From an uncultured Oscillospiraceae bacterium (GTDB lineage: Bacteria > Bacillota > Clostridia > Oscillospirales > Acutalibacteraceae): a stretch of 18,697 nucleotides of DNA. The stretch is taken from contig CAJUPK010000011.1 in NCBI GenBank assembly GCA_910588415.1, positions 1-18,697 of the forward strand. The letters run 5' to 3'. Under the pieces are notes generated by a model. It saw only the letters and a program-made list of their open reading frames with translations, made no database searches and was not told the DNA's origin. Below, piece by piece: positions 1-7,243 of this stretch (its first letter is position 1; each line of letters opens with the position of its first letter). The position numbers and the translations under genes are program-made.

Positions 1-461
1 CTGTCACTTCTAATGTAGTGCTATCTTTGGGCATGGTAGGCGCTCTATCCATTGTGCGATTCCGCACTGCTATTAAGGAACCCCTAGACATTGCTTTTCT
101 CTTCTGGTCCATTGCGGCCGGCATTGTACTGGCTGCCGGATTGATTCCCCTGGCGGTATTCGGCAGTGCGGTGATCGGCCTTGTGCTATTAAGTTTTGCC
201 AATAGAAAAGCGCACTATAATCCCTATATTTTGGTACTTCGCTGCCAAAGCCAAGAAAGCGAAGCACAGGCTATGGACTACATTTCCCAACAGATCCGCC
301 GCTGGGTGGTCAAGTCTAAAACTGTGGAGAGCGGTTTCATTGAGCTGAATCTGGATGTGCGTTTAAAAGGTCCAGACACACAGTTTATCAATCAGCTTTC
401 CACTATAGAAGGAGTGGAACACGCGGTACTTGTCAGCTATAATGGCGAGTACACTGGCTGA
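1..461 (+). CDS. DUF4956 membrane protein, 3' part (N-terminus outside window)
   Basis: The frame is open to the left edge and the codons before the first possible GTG (18) read V-T-S-N-V, which continues the family motif, so the gene is truncated by the window and not started here. About 152 residues are visible. The stretch SLGMVGALSIVRFRTAIKEP followed by two hydrophobic segments (LFWSIAAGIVLAAG and LIPLAVFGSAVIGLVLL) is characteristic of DUF4956 proteins. The last ~85 residues look soluble and mixed alpha/beta (NPYILVLRC to the C-terminus), probably a small cytoplasmic domain. The biochemical role is unknown. From general knowledge of clostridial and bacilli genomes, DUF4956 genes commonly sit with a VTC-type polyphosphate polymerase and a CotH kinase. 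The CotH gene does follow 11 nt downstream, so the two are probably co-transcribed. A polymerase gene would have to lie upstream and cannot be seen. Confidence 0.85.
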   Translation, partial: VTSNVVLSLGMVGALSIVRFRTAIKEPLDIAFLFWSIAAGIVLAAGLIPLAVFGSAVIGLVLLSFANRKAHYNPYILVLRCQSQESEAQAMDYISQQIRRWVVKSKTVESGFIELNLDVRLKGPDTQFINQLSTIEGVEHAVLVSYNGEYTG

Positions 462-472
462 GAGGGAACTCT

Positions 473-2311
473 ATGATAACACATAAGTCCATTGACCGGA
501 TCTGTTGTCTTTGCCTGGCGGCAACTCTAGTGCTCACTCTGCTGTTTATCAACGGGGAAAGTCTGGGGATGAAAAAAGCCGTGCAGGTTCTGGGTTATGA
601 AACCAAACTCTTTGACACAACCTCGGTTCATCATATTGACATTGTGATGAATGACTGGGAGGAATTCATAAGCACCTGCGAAAATGAAGAATATGTATCC
701 TGCTCCATCATCATTGACAGTGAATCTTACAGCAATGTAGGACTGCGGGCTAAGGGCAACACCTCTCTCACCCAGGTAGCCGCATATGGAAATAACCGTT
801 ACAGCTTCAAGGTAGAGTTTGATCAATACGAAACTGGGAAAACCTATCATGGTCTTGATAAGCTAAGCCTAAACAATATTATTCAGGACAACACATACAT
901 GAAAGACTATCTGTGTTATCAAATGATGGGAGCCTTCGGTGTAGCCTCTCCCCTTTGCAGCTATGCGTATATTACCGTTAACGGTGAAGACTTCGGTTTA
1001 TATTTGGCTGTAGAGGGCGTGGAGGACAGTTTTCTCTACAGAAATTATGGAGCGGAAAACGGCAACCTGTATAAGCCGGACAGCCAAAGTTTTGGGGGCG
1101 GCCGGGGGAACGGCGGCGCATTTGACCTGGAAAACTGGCAGCAGGACGGTCAAAATATCCCCTTTCAGGGTACGGTCCCCTCTCCTCCAGATAAGGTTGA
1201 TCCTCCAGACAATTTCAGCAGTAATGAAGAGGCTAGTCCGGGAAAAGCAGGCGGCTCTCCTGACTTTTCCGGACAGCCGGCGCAGGCTCCGCCGGATATG
1301 TCAACAGAGTGGAGCGAGCGCACTCCGGGAGGTTTTCCTGGTGGAAGCATGGGCAGCAGTGACACTTCCCTGATCTACACGGATGACAACTACTCCAGCT
1401 ATAAAAATATTTTTGATAATGCCAAAACTGATATTACAGACGGGGATCGTGACCGACTGATCTCCTCCCTGAAAAATCTGAACCAAAATACCGCCATCGA
1501 CCAAACAGTGGATGTAGACCAGGTCATTCGATATTTTGTGGTGCATGGATTTGTCTGCAATTTTGACAGCTATACTGGCTCTATGATCCACAATTACTAT
1601 CTTTACGAGGACAATGGGCAGCTGTCCATGATCCCCTGGGACTACAACCTAGCTTTTGGGGGATTTACAGGCGCCGAGGATGCAACTGCTTTGGTAAATC
1701 ATCCTATTGATACCCCGGTTTCTGGCGGTACCATAGCATCCCGCCCCATGTTAGCCTGGATCTTCAACAGCGATGAATATCTCCAGCTTTATCACCAGTA
1801 TTACAGTGAATTTATAGAAACCCATATCAGTCTCTTCCTTCATGAGATAGAACGGATCGAAGCGCTGATTTCTCCCTATGTGCAAAAGGACCCTACAAAA
1901 TTTTGCACCTATGACGAGTTCGAAACGGGTATCAATACACTAAAGGAATTTTGCCAGCTGCGTGCTGAGAGTATTCAAGGACAACTGGATGGAACCATTC
2001 CTTCCACTACGGATGGCCAAGCTCAAAATGCGACCCCGCTTATAGACGCTTCCACCATAGACATTTCTGCCATGGGGACTATGGGAAGCATGGGAGATGG
2101 TCCGGGCCAATCACTGTCTCCACAGGTCCCTGATTTACAAAATGGACAGAGCCCGGAGACCAGCACAATTCCTCCTACAGACAATACCCAGCCGCCAGAA
2201 AACTGGGATCCTGCCTTCTCTGATGGACAAAAAACTGCGGATCCATCGCCGGATAATAGAAACGGGCAAGCCCTTCCGCCCTTTATATCAAATCGGCCCT
2301 TTAACGGGTAA
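473..2311 (+). CDS. CotH-type kinase family protein, exported or membrane-anchored, 612 aa
   Basis: CotH proteins are atypical protein kinases; Bacillus CotH phosphorylates spore-coat proteins. Residues ~10-28 form one hydrophobic segment (signal peptide or anchor), so the body probably acts outside the membrane. Family blocks are visible in order: VGLRAKGNTS (89-98), LDKLSLNN with a following DNTYMKDYL (128-147), FGLYLAVEGVED (174-185), GNLYKPD (197-203), the putative catalytic loop NFDSYTGSMIHN (363-374, D365) and the metal-binding block IPWDYNLAFGG (387-397, D390). All key residues appear intact. A Gly/Pro-rich low-complexity insert of about 100 residues (203-305) splits the kinase fold. 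A Pro/Gln/Ser/Thr-rich tail (508-612) looks disordered and may be substrate, spacer or cell-wall-spanning region. The start is ATG with AGAGGG 6 nt upstream. The gene is the second visible member of the DUF4956-CotH pair. Substrate unknown; a sporulation role cannot be inferred from sequence alone. Confidence 0.9.
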   Translation: MITHKSIDRICCLCLAATLVLTLLFINGESLGMKKAVQVLGYETKLFDTTSVHHIDIVMNDWEEFISTCENEEYVSCSIIIDSESYSNVGLRAKGNTSLTQVAAYGNNRYSFKVEFDQYETGKTYHGLDKLSLNNIIQDNTYMKDYLCYQMMGAFGVASPLCSYAYITVNGEDFGLYLAVEGVEDSFLYRNYGAENGNLYKPDSQSFGGGRGNGGAFDLENWQQDGQNIPFQGTVPSPPDKVDPPDNFSSNEEASPGKAGGSPDFSGQPAQAPPDMSTEWSERTPGGFPGGSMGSSDTSLIYTDDNYSSYKNIFDNAKTDITDGDRDRLISSLKNLNQNTAIDQTVDVDQVIRYFVVHGFVCNFDSYTGSMIHNYYLYEDNGQLSMIPWDYNLAFGGFTGAEDATALVNHPIDTPVSGGTIASRPMLAWIFNSDEYLQLYHQYYSEFIETHISLFLHEIERIEALISPYVQKDPTKFCTYDEFETGINTLKEFCQLRAESIQGQLDGTIPSTTDGQAQNATPLIDASTIDISAMGTMGSMGDGPGQSLSPQVPDLQNGQSPETSTIPPTDNTQPPENWDPAFSDGQKTADPSPDNRNGQALPPFISNRPFNG

Positions 2312-2403
2312 GACAATCGCTGAAAAAAGATGGAAATGCCTGCAAATCCATGGTGCTCTTTTGAAGTTTATATATGAGCTCAGCTTGAAAAGTAGATTTG
2401 CAT

Positions 2404-2428
2404 GGATTATTTGGCTCAAAAATAATCC
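2404..2428. repeat. AT-rich hairpin downstream of the CotH gene
   Basis: GGATTATTT (2404-2412) and AAATAATCC (2420-2428) are perfect complements with a 7-nt loop. It lies 93 nt after the CotH stop. It could mark a transcript end, but no T-run follows on the plus strand, so I do not call it an intrinsic terminator. Confidence 0.4.
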
Positions 2429-2480
2429 GCATAAATGATCACAGAATTGGGATAATAAAAGCGGAGTTTTCATGATGCGT

Positions 2481-2520
2481 TTTACAAGAATTTTACAAAA
2501 CTCTGCTAACGAATTTGACA
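2481..2520 (+). promoter_or_regulatory. Candidate PHO boxes (PhoP/PhoB-type direct repeats)
   Basis: TTTACA occurs at 2481-2486 and again at 2492-2497, exactly 11 bp apart. CTAACG (2506-2511) and TTGACA (2515-2520) are weaker continuations. Gram-positive PhoP is known to bind TT(A/T/C)ACA repeats spaced about 11 bp upstream of phosphate-starvation promoters. Here the pair lies at about -69 and -58 relative to the predicted start of transcription, upstream of a phosphate transporter whose transcription unit is followed by an OmpR/PhoB-type regulator. The repeats are enclosed by an imperfect inverted repeat (AGCGGAGTTTT at 2460-2470 with AAAACTCTGCT at 2497-2507, one mismatch). Binding is inferred, not shown. 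Confidence 0.5.
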
Positions 2521-2543
2521 CAGTCCTGCTATCCTTATATTGT
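2515..2543 (+). promoter_or_regulatory. Sigma-A-type promoter for the Na/Pi cotransporter unit
   Basis: A consensus -35 TTGACA (2515-2520) is followed after 17 bp by TATTGT (2538-2543, 4 of 6 matches to TATAAT); TATATT at 2536-2541 is an alternative with 15-bp spacing. Transcription would start near 2550 and give a leader of about 160 nt before the ATG at 2711. Confidence 0.55.
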
Positions 2544-2557
2544 GTTCAAATTTATAT

Positions 2558-2692
2558 TTGGGCGGTGCCAAGATGCGTTGAGCGGGCACACTTTTGAGCT
2601 AGTTTTCGGTGTTTCAAGGAGCATAGCTTGCAATACAGGAACAGGCGCAACTGTCTGGTATACCTGAAAACGCATACCTCTGCGCCGCCTAA
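2558..2692 (+). promoter_or_regulatory. Structured 5' leader of the Na/Pi cotransporter mRNA (unassigned)
   Basis: The non-coding region between the promoter and the ribosome binding site contains several complementary segments that nest. An outer stem pairs TTGGGCGG (2558-2565) with CCGCCTAA (2685-2692), 7 of 8 positions plus a G-T pair. An inner 3' arm pairs GGCGCA (2644-2649) with TGCGCC (2681-2686) and, inside it, GGTAT (2657-2661) with ATACC (2674-2678). The outer stem and the GGCGCA/TGCGCC stem share two bases, so they compete at the junction. A further candidate pair is GAGCTA near 2597 with TAGCTT near 2626. The structure ends directly before the AAAGGGGAAAG ribosome binding region. 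I do not recognise it as a known riboswitch class. Folding was done by eye. Confidence 0.4.
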
Positions 2693-2710
2693 CACAAAGG
2701 GGAAAGTATA

Positions 2711-4459
2711 ATGGACATATTTGATGTTTTAACTATGCTCGGCGGGCTGTGCCTATTCCTTTTCGGCATGAACATAATGGGCCAGGCATTGGAACGACGG
2801 GCTGGCGGAAAGCTCCGTGAAATTCTTGGAAAGCTTACCACAGGCAAAACCGCCGGACTGCTGACAGGACTGGGCGTTACTGCGGTAGTTCAGAGTTCCT
2901 CTGCAACCACTGTTATGGTAGTCGGCTTTGTTAATTCCGGTCTGATGACGTTAAAGCAGGCCATCCATGTCATTATGGGTGCAAATATTGGCACTACCGT
3001 AACAGCCTGGATCCTAAGCCTCTCCGGAATTGAGAGCAGCAATGTCTTTGTCCAGCTTTTAAAACCCTCCTCCTTTACTCCCCTTTTGGCGGTACTCGGA
3101 ATCATCTTCTATATGTTCTGCAAAAGCTCTCAGAAAAGAGACACCGGTACAATCTTACTGGGTTTTGCCACTCTGATGTTTGGAATGGAGACTATGTCGG
3201 GAGCTGTTTCCGGGCTAAGCCGCGTCCCCGCATTTCAAAATCTTTTTATCCTGTTCCAAAACCCTGTCCTGGGCGTACTGGCTGGCGCTATTCTGACGGC
3301 CATCATTCAGTCAAGTTCCGCCTCCGTGGGGATCCTGCAGGCGCTGGCAGTCACCGGACAGGTAAGCTATGGGGCGGCCATCCCCATCATTATGGGACAG
3401 AATATTGGCACATGTGTGACAGCTATGCTATCCTCTGTGGGCGCAAATAAAAACGCAAAACGGGCCGCAATGGTTCATTTGGCATTCAATGTGATTGGAA
3501 GCGCTGTGTGGCTGACAGGATTCTCCCTCATCAAAGCAATCTTTTCTCCGGCCATCTTAGACGTTCCCGCTTCCCTCTTTGGGATTGCCGTTGCCCACTC
3601 AATTTTCAATATTCTGTGTACCCTGCTGATGCTTCCTATGTCCAGCCAACTGGAAATGCTGGTAAACCGGCTGATTACAGACCGTGGGCAGGCCGAGATA
3701 CAAGCAGAGCTGGATGAGAGATTTCTGGCCACTCCCTCCATTGCCTTAGAACGCTGCTACGAGGTTGCCGCCGATCTTGCTGCTACCTCCGTTAACGTGC
3801 TGAAAGAAAGCCTTACCATATTGGAAGACTACTCCCCGGCAATGGCAAAATCCATCCGAAAAGCAGAGGCGCTCACGGACCACTATGAAGATATTCTTGG
3901 CACCTATCTGGTGCATCTGAGCGCCCAACCAATCAGCGAAGCCGACAGCGCAGACGCTGCAAAACTCCTTAAAATCATCGGCGATTTCGAGCGGATTGCC
4001 GATCATGGTGTTAATCTCCTGGAATCCGCCGAAGAGCTCCATGGCAAAGGGATGGTATTGACGGACAAGGCGCGCATGGAATACCGTACTATCTCTTCCG
4101 CTGTGTGTGAGATTCTTGATAATACATTGTCTGCATTCCTAACTAATGACATGGATTCCGCCACATGTGTGGAACCACTGGAACAGGTTATCGATATCCT
4201 GAAAGAGAAAATGCGGACCAGCCATATTTTACGTTTGCAGGAAGGGTCTTGCTCGATTGTTAGCGGATTTGTATGGTCTGATATCCTAACGGATTTAGAA
4301 CGCACTTCCGACCACTGCTCCAATATCGCTGGATGCGTCATCGATATGGTTGGCCACAATATGAATATCCATGAATCCCTGCGGGAGTTTCGGGATGACA
4401 GTCCGGCCTTCCGAAAAAAATTCAACGCATACCTGGCTAAATATGCCTCCCCCCTATAG
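2711..4459 (+). CDS. Na+/phosphate cotransporter with C-terminal PhoU domain
   Basis: This is a 582-residue member of the NaPi-II-like family (Na_Pi_cotrans plus PhoU). It is predicted to import inorganic phosphate with sodium across the cytoplasmic membrane. The two inverted-repeat halves of the transporter are visible: QSSSATT (61-67) with ANIGTTVT (91-98), and QSSSAS (200-205) with QNIGTCVT (230-237). Hydrophobic helices fill residues ~1-310. From ~345 to 565 the protein is soluble and helical with acidic PhoU-like repeats (for example DFERIADHGVNLLE and DLERTSDHCSNIA), each carrying the E/D-x-x-x-D metal-binding pattern. Length is normal for the fused bacterial form. The ATG at 2711 is preceded by AAAGGGGAAAG. 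It lies 111 nt upstream of a response regulator/kinase pair of the Pho type, and PHO-like boxes precede its promoter, so phosphate-dependent expression is likely. The PhoU part may also signal phosphate status to the kinase; that is inference. Confidence 0.93.
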   Translation: MDIFDVLTMLGGLCLFLFGMNIMGQALERRAGGKLREILGKLTTGKTAGLLTGLGVTAVVQSSSATTVMVVGFVNSGLMTLKQAIHVIMGANIGTTVTAWILSLSGIESSNVFVQLLKPSSFTPLLAVLGIIFYMFCKSSQKRDTGTILLGFATLMFGMETMSGAVSGLSRVPAFQNLFILFQNPVLGVLAGAILTAIIQSSSASVGILQALAVTGQVSYGAAIPIIMGQNIGTCVTAMLSSVGANKNAKRAAMVHLAFNVIGSAVWLTGFSLIKAIFSPAILDVPASLFGIAVAHSIFNILCTLLMLPMSSQLEMLVNRLITDRGQAEIQAELDERFLATPSIALERCYEVAADLAATSVNVLKESLTILEDYSPAMAKSIRKAEALTDHYEDILGTYLVHLSAQPISEADSADAAKLLKIIGDFERIADHGVNLLESAEELHGKGMVLTDKARMEYRTISSAVCEILDNTLSAFLTNDMDSATCVEPLEQVIDILKEKMRTSHILRLQEGSCSIVSGFVWSDILTDLERTSDHCSNIAGCVIDMVGHNMNIHESLREFRDDSPAFRKKFNAYLAKYASPL

Positions 4460-4488
4460 ACTCAGTTGTGCAGTCCTCTTCAAAAGTT

Positions 4489-4526
4489 TCGGGATTCCCG
4501 CGCTTATATATGGCGCTAATTCCCGA
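4489..4526. repeat. Inverted repeat in the Na/Pi to response-regulator gap
   Basis: TCGGGA (4489-4494) pairs with TCCCGA (4521-4526) and GCGC (4500-4503) with GCGC (4513-4516) around an AT-rich loop. A tighter alternative is CGGGA-T-TCCCG (4490-4500). No T-run follows, so it is not a good intrinsic terminator. It ends 7 bp before the -10 of the next promoter and covers the place where a -35 would be, which fits an operator or an RNA processing hairpin. Confidence 0.4.
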
Positions 4527-4533
4527 CATCGTG

Positions 4534-4539
4534 TATAAT
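4534..4539 (+). promoter_or_regulatory. -10 element for the response regulator/kinase pair
   Basis: A perfect TATAAT lies 32 nt before the ATG at 4571. No acceptable -35 exists at 16-18 bp (the bases at 4511-4516 are TGGCGC), so transcription from here would probably need an activator, or the pair may mainly be read from the Na/Pi promoter. Confidence 0.4.
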
Positions 4540-4570
4540 AGCTGTAAATGGCTTTATGAAGGAGACGAGT

Positions 4571-5248
4571 ATGATTTATTGTGTGGAGGATGACAGCAGT
4601 ATCCGTGAGCTGATGCTTTATATGCTGAACGCTGCCGGATTTGAAGCCGAGGGATTTGAGGAAAGCACCGCATTTTGGAACGCATGGAAGCAGCGAAAAC
4701 CAGAACTGGTTTTATTGGATATTATGCTTCCAGGCGAAGACGGGATATCCATTTTAAAAAAGCTCCGGATAAACGCAGCCACCAAGAGTATCCCCGTAAT
4801 AATGACCACCGCGAAAGGTACCGAATATGACAAGATCGTGGGACTGGATTTAGGTGCGGATGATTACTTGGCAAAACCCTTTGGCATGATGGAAATGGTC
4901 TCCCGGGTGAGAGCTGTGTTAAGACGTTGTTCCCCTAACCCAGAAGGACAAGCTCTGTGCTTGGGCCTACTGCAAATGGATGCTTCTGCCCATACAGTGT
5001 TCGTTGACAGAAACCGCTTGGAACTCACCTTGAAGGAATACGAGCTCTTGCGCCTATTTATGGCTAATCCTGGCAGGGTCTTTACCCGCGGCCAGTTATT
5101 AGACCAGATATGGGGAGCAGCTTATACGGGAGAAACCAGAACCGTAGATGTCCATATCGGCACACTGCGCACAAAGCTGGGCAGGTGCGGCAGCTATATT
5201 AAGACAGTTCGGGGAGTTGGCTACCGGATGGAGGCAGACAATGACTAA
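4571..5248 (+). CDS. OmpR/PhoB-family response regulator (PhoP/PhoB-like)
   Basis: This 225-residue protein has a receiver domain (~1-118) with the acidic pair ED/DD (E6-D8), the phospho-acceptor D50 in LLDIMLPGEDG, T79/T80 in IMTTAKG and K102 in LAKPFG. A winged-helix DNA-binding domain (~130-222) carries LTLKEYELLRLFMANPGRVF and ends in the typical YIKTVRGVGYRM. I chose ATG 4571, not the in-frame ATG at 4556, because AAGGAG (4559-4564) sits 6 nt before 4571 and the family N-terminus fits. The stop overlaps the kinase start by 8 nt (ATGACTAA), a sign of translational coupling. Position next to a Na/Pi cotransporter with PHO-like boxes supports a role in phosphate-starvation control, but other OmpR-type roles cannot be excluded by sequence. 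Confidence 0.93.
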   Translation: MIYCVEDDSSIRELMLYMLNAAGFEAEGFEESTAFWNAWKQRKPELVLLDIMLPGEDGISILKKLRINAATKSIPVIMTTAKGTEYDKIVGLDLGADDYLAKPFGMMEMVSRVRAVLRRCSPNPEGQALCLGLLQMDASAHTVFVDRNRLELTLKEYELLRLFMANPGRVFTRGQLLDQIWGAAYTGETRTVDVHIGTLRTKLGRCGSYIKTVRGVGYRMEADND

Positions 5249-6902
5249 AAGAATTTTCCATACCGTTTTTATGGTAGCAATTGGCGTATTTGCGGCCAGT
5301 GCGATGCTGTTTATGACAGTACTATATGACTATTTTTCCGCAGTACAGCAGAACCAGCTGCGGATTCAGACGGACCTGGTTGCCCGGGGCGTGGAAAACG
5401 AGAGTATCCGGTATCTGGAAGGACTGTCGCCAAGCCAATACCGCATTACATGGATTGCCGCTGATGGCAGCGTGCTATTTGACAGCGCGTCCAGTGCCAA
5501 TAGCATGGAGAATCATCTCGCTAGGGAGGAAGTGGAAACAGCCCTAGCTGAAGGATATGGAGCAAGTATCCGTACCTCTTCTACCCTGACAAAGCGCTAT
5601 CTATACAGTGCAAAGCGCCTATCCGACAAGTCTGTGCTCCGGCTGTCCGTGACACAGCACTCATTGCTGGTACTTACCTTTGGCATGCTGCAGCCTATCG
5701 CTGTCATATTTCTTATTGCCATCATCCTGTCTGCTATCTTGGCATACCGCCTGTCCAAAAGCATTGTAAAACCATTGAACCAGTTGAATCTGAATCAGCC
5801 TTTGGATAACCCTATATATCCGGAACTTTCTCCCCTGCTCCGGCGAATTGACACCCAGCAGGAAGAAATTAAGCACCAACACGCGGAGCTGGAAAAAAAG
5901 AAAACAGATTTTGAAGCGCTCATATCCTCCATCCCAGAAGGAATCGTACTGCTTGACGGCGAAGGAATCATTCAAAGTATTAATCCGGTGGCAGAGAAAC
6001 TTCTGCAAGCTGCTTCCAGTTGTGTGGGAAAACATATTCAATCCATCGACCGCACTGGAGAATTAAATGAGCTTATAGCTGGTGTCGAAAACGGTACTCA
6101 TACAGAAACCATTTTGACGCTGGAGGGCAAGCGCTATCAAGTAGAGGCGACTCTTGCTGCCAATCATGCTATATTGGGCATTGTTCTGCTATTCTTAAAT
6201 GTTACCGAGAAAGAAAAAGCCGAACAGCTGCGCCGAGAATTTACCGCCAATGTATCCCATGAGTTAAAAACGCCGCTGCACACCATCTCGGGCAGCGCCG
6301 AGATGCTGGCAAACGGTATGGTAAAACCAGCCGATATTTCTACTTTCGCTGGACATATCTATACAGAAGCCCAGCGTATGATCTGCCTGGTGGAAGACAT
6401 TCTTAAACTGTCCCATTTGGATGAAGGCGCACACGATATGCAATGGGAAACACTGGATCTATACCCATTAGCAGAGGAAACCATAAATACCCTAATGCCC
6501 CTAGCCAAAAAATCCGGAATTTCCTTGAAACTATACGGAAAAAACGCGGAAGTGTACGGGATACGCCAGCTTTTGCAGGGTCTGATTTTCAATCTCTGCA
6601 GCAACGCGATTCAGTATAACCGCCCAAATGGCTCCGTTTCTGTAGAAATAGAAGATTACGAGGCTTATGTGGCCTTAGTAGTCTCAGACACAGGGATCGG
6701 TATTCCCCCTCAGCATCAGGAACGTATATTTGAACGCTTTTACCGTGTGGACAAAAGCCACTCCAAAGAGATGGGCGGTACTGGGCTGGGACTTTCCATT
6801 GTTAAACACACGGTCCGGCTCCACCATGGAGAGATTGATTTACAGAGTGTTCCGGATGAAAGCACAACAATCTGCGTTCGATTGCCTGCACACAAAATGT
6901 AG
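5241..6902 (+). CDS. PhoR-like membrane sensor histidine kinase
   Basis: This 553-residue kinase pairs with the preceding response regulator. Domains in order: transmembrane helix ~8-30, an extracytoplasmic sensor region ~31-140, a second helix ~142-169, a HAMP-like linker and coiled coil ~170-222, a PAS domain ~223-322 (SIPEGIVLLDGEGIIQSINP), then the H-box FTANVSHELKTPLH with H340, the N-box NLCSNAIQYN (N455), the G1 box DTGIGIP (483-489), the F-box ERIFERFYR and the G2 box GTGLGLS (513-519). All catalytic motifs are intact. TM-PAS-HisKA-HATPase order is that of PhoR. The frame is open further upstream into the regulator gene, but ATG 5241 is preceded by GGAGG (5230-5234) at 6 nt and begins the membrane helix properly. 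It should autophosphorylate on H340 and transfer to D50 of the neighbouring regulator. Confidence 0.92.
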   Translation: MTKRIFHTVFMVAIGVFAASAMLFMTVLYDYFSAVQQNQLRIQTDLVARGVENESIRYLEGLSPSQYRITWIAADGSVLFDSASSANSMENHLAREEVETALAEGYGASIRTSSTLTKRYLYSAKRLSDKSVLRLSVTQHSLLVLTFGMLQPIAVIFLIAIILSAILAYRLSKSIVKPLNQLNLNQPLDNPIYPELSPLLRRIDTQQEEIKHQHAELEKKKTDFEALISSIPEGIVLLDGEGIIQSINPVAEKLLQAASSCVGKHIQSIDRTGELNELIAGVENGTHTETILTLEGKRYQVEATLAANHAILGIVLLFLNVTEKEKAEQLRREFTANVSHELKTPLHTISGSAEMLANGMVKPADISTFAGHIYTEAQRMICLVEDILKLSHLDEGAHDMQWETLDLYPLAEETINTLMPLAKKSGISLKLYGKNAEVYGIRQLLQGLIFNLCSNAIQYNRPNGSVSVEIEDYEAYVALVVSDTGIGIPPQHQERIFERFYRVDKSHSKEMGGTGLGLSIVKHTVRLHHGEIDLQSVPDESTTICVRLPAHKM

Positions 6903-6925
6903 CCTGCGATTCTTTGCGAAATTGA

Positions 6926-6966
6926 GAAGGGTGAAAAAGCTTAAAAACAGCTTTTCCACCCTTTCC
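6926..6966 (+). terminator. Imperfect terminator hairpin after the two-component pair
   Basis: GAAGGGTGAAAAAGCT (6926-6941) pairs with AGCTTTTCCACCCTTTC (6949-6965), interrupted by one mismatch or bulge, around a 7-nt A-rich loop. It begins 23 nt after the kinase stop. The downstream tract (CTTTCCTACTT) is only moderately T-rich, so efficiency is uncertain. Confidence 0.55.
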
Positions 6967-7243
6967 TACTTGCAAGCAGCCCAATCCTTGCATTTCTATG
7001 CCTACGACTCATTTTGTCCATCCATTATTCATAAGGGAATAACCTATTGAGAGAATAGCAAATATGCGTCTGCAATTACGCAGGCATAGCCTCGATAACC
7101 TAACGCTAGTCCCCTTCCCTTTCACAAGACCAGGGAAAATCTCATAGAACTATGCTGTCAAAATCTAAGCTCACATTTACAGCAATTAAAACCTTCACAC
7201 AAGTACAGAAACATATCCTCCACCTTGTGGTCTCCATACTATT
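6967..7243. other. Non-coding gap between convergent genes
   Basis: No convincing gene is visible here; open frames lack ribosome binding sites and family features. Two weak hairpins are present: ATGCGTCTGC with GCAGGCAT (about 7064-7087) and TTCCCT with AGGGAA (about 7114-7137). Neither is followed by a T-run in either direction, so the end of the minus-strand helicase transcript is not evident. Confidence 0.5.

Noticed and set aside
2636..2668. GCGCAACTGT within the Na/Pi leader, reminiscent of part of the cobalamin riboswitch core
   Set aside because: The other conserved boxes of that class are missing and the neighbouring gene is not B12-related; treated as chance similarity.
5148..5240. 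N-terminal extension of the histidine kinase into the response-regulator gene
   Set aside because: It would overlap the regulator by about 100 nt; ATG 5241 has GGAGG at 6 nt and starts the membrane helix.
7187..7213. TTTACA and TTCACA in the convergent gap, resembling PHO boxes
   Set aside because: Spacing is about 18 bp, not 11, and no start of a gene lies downstream on either strand.
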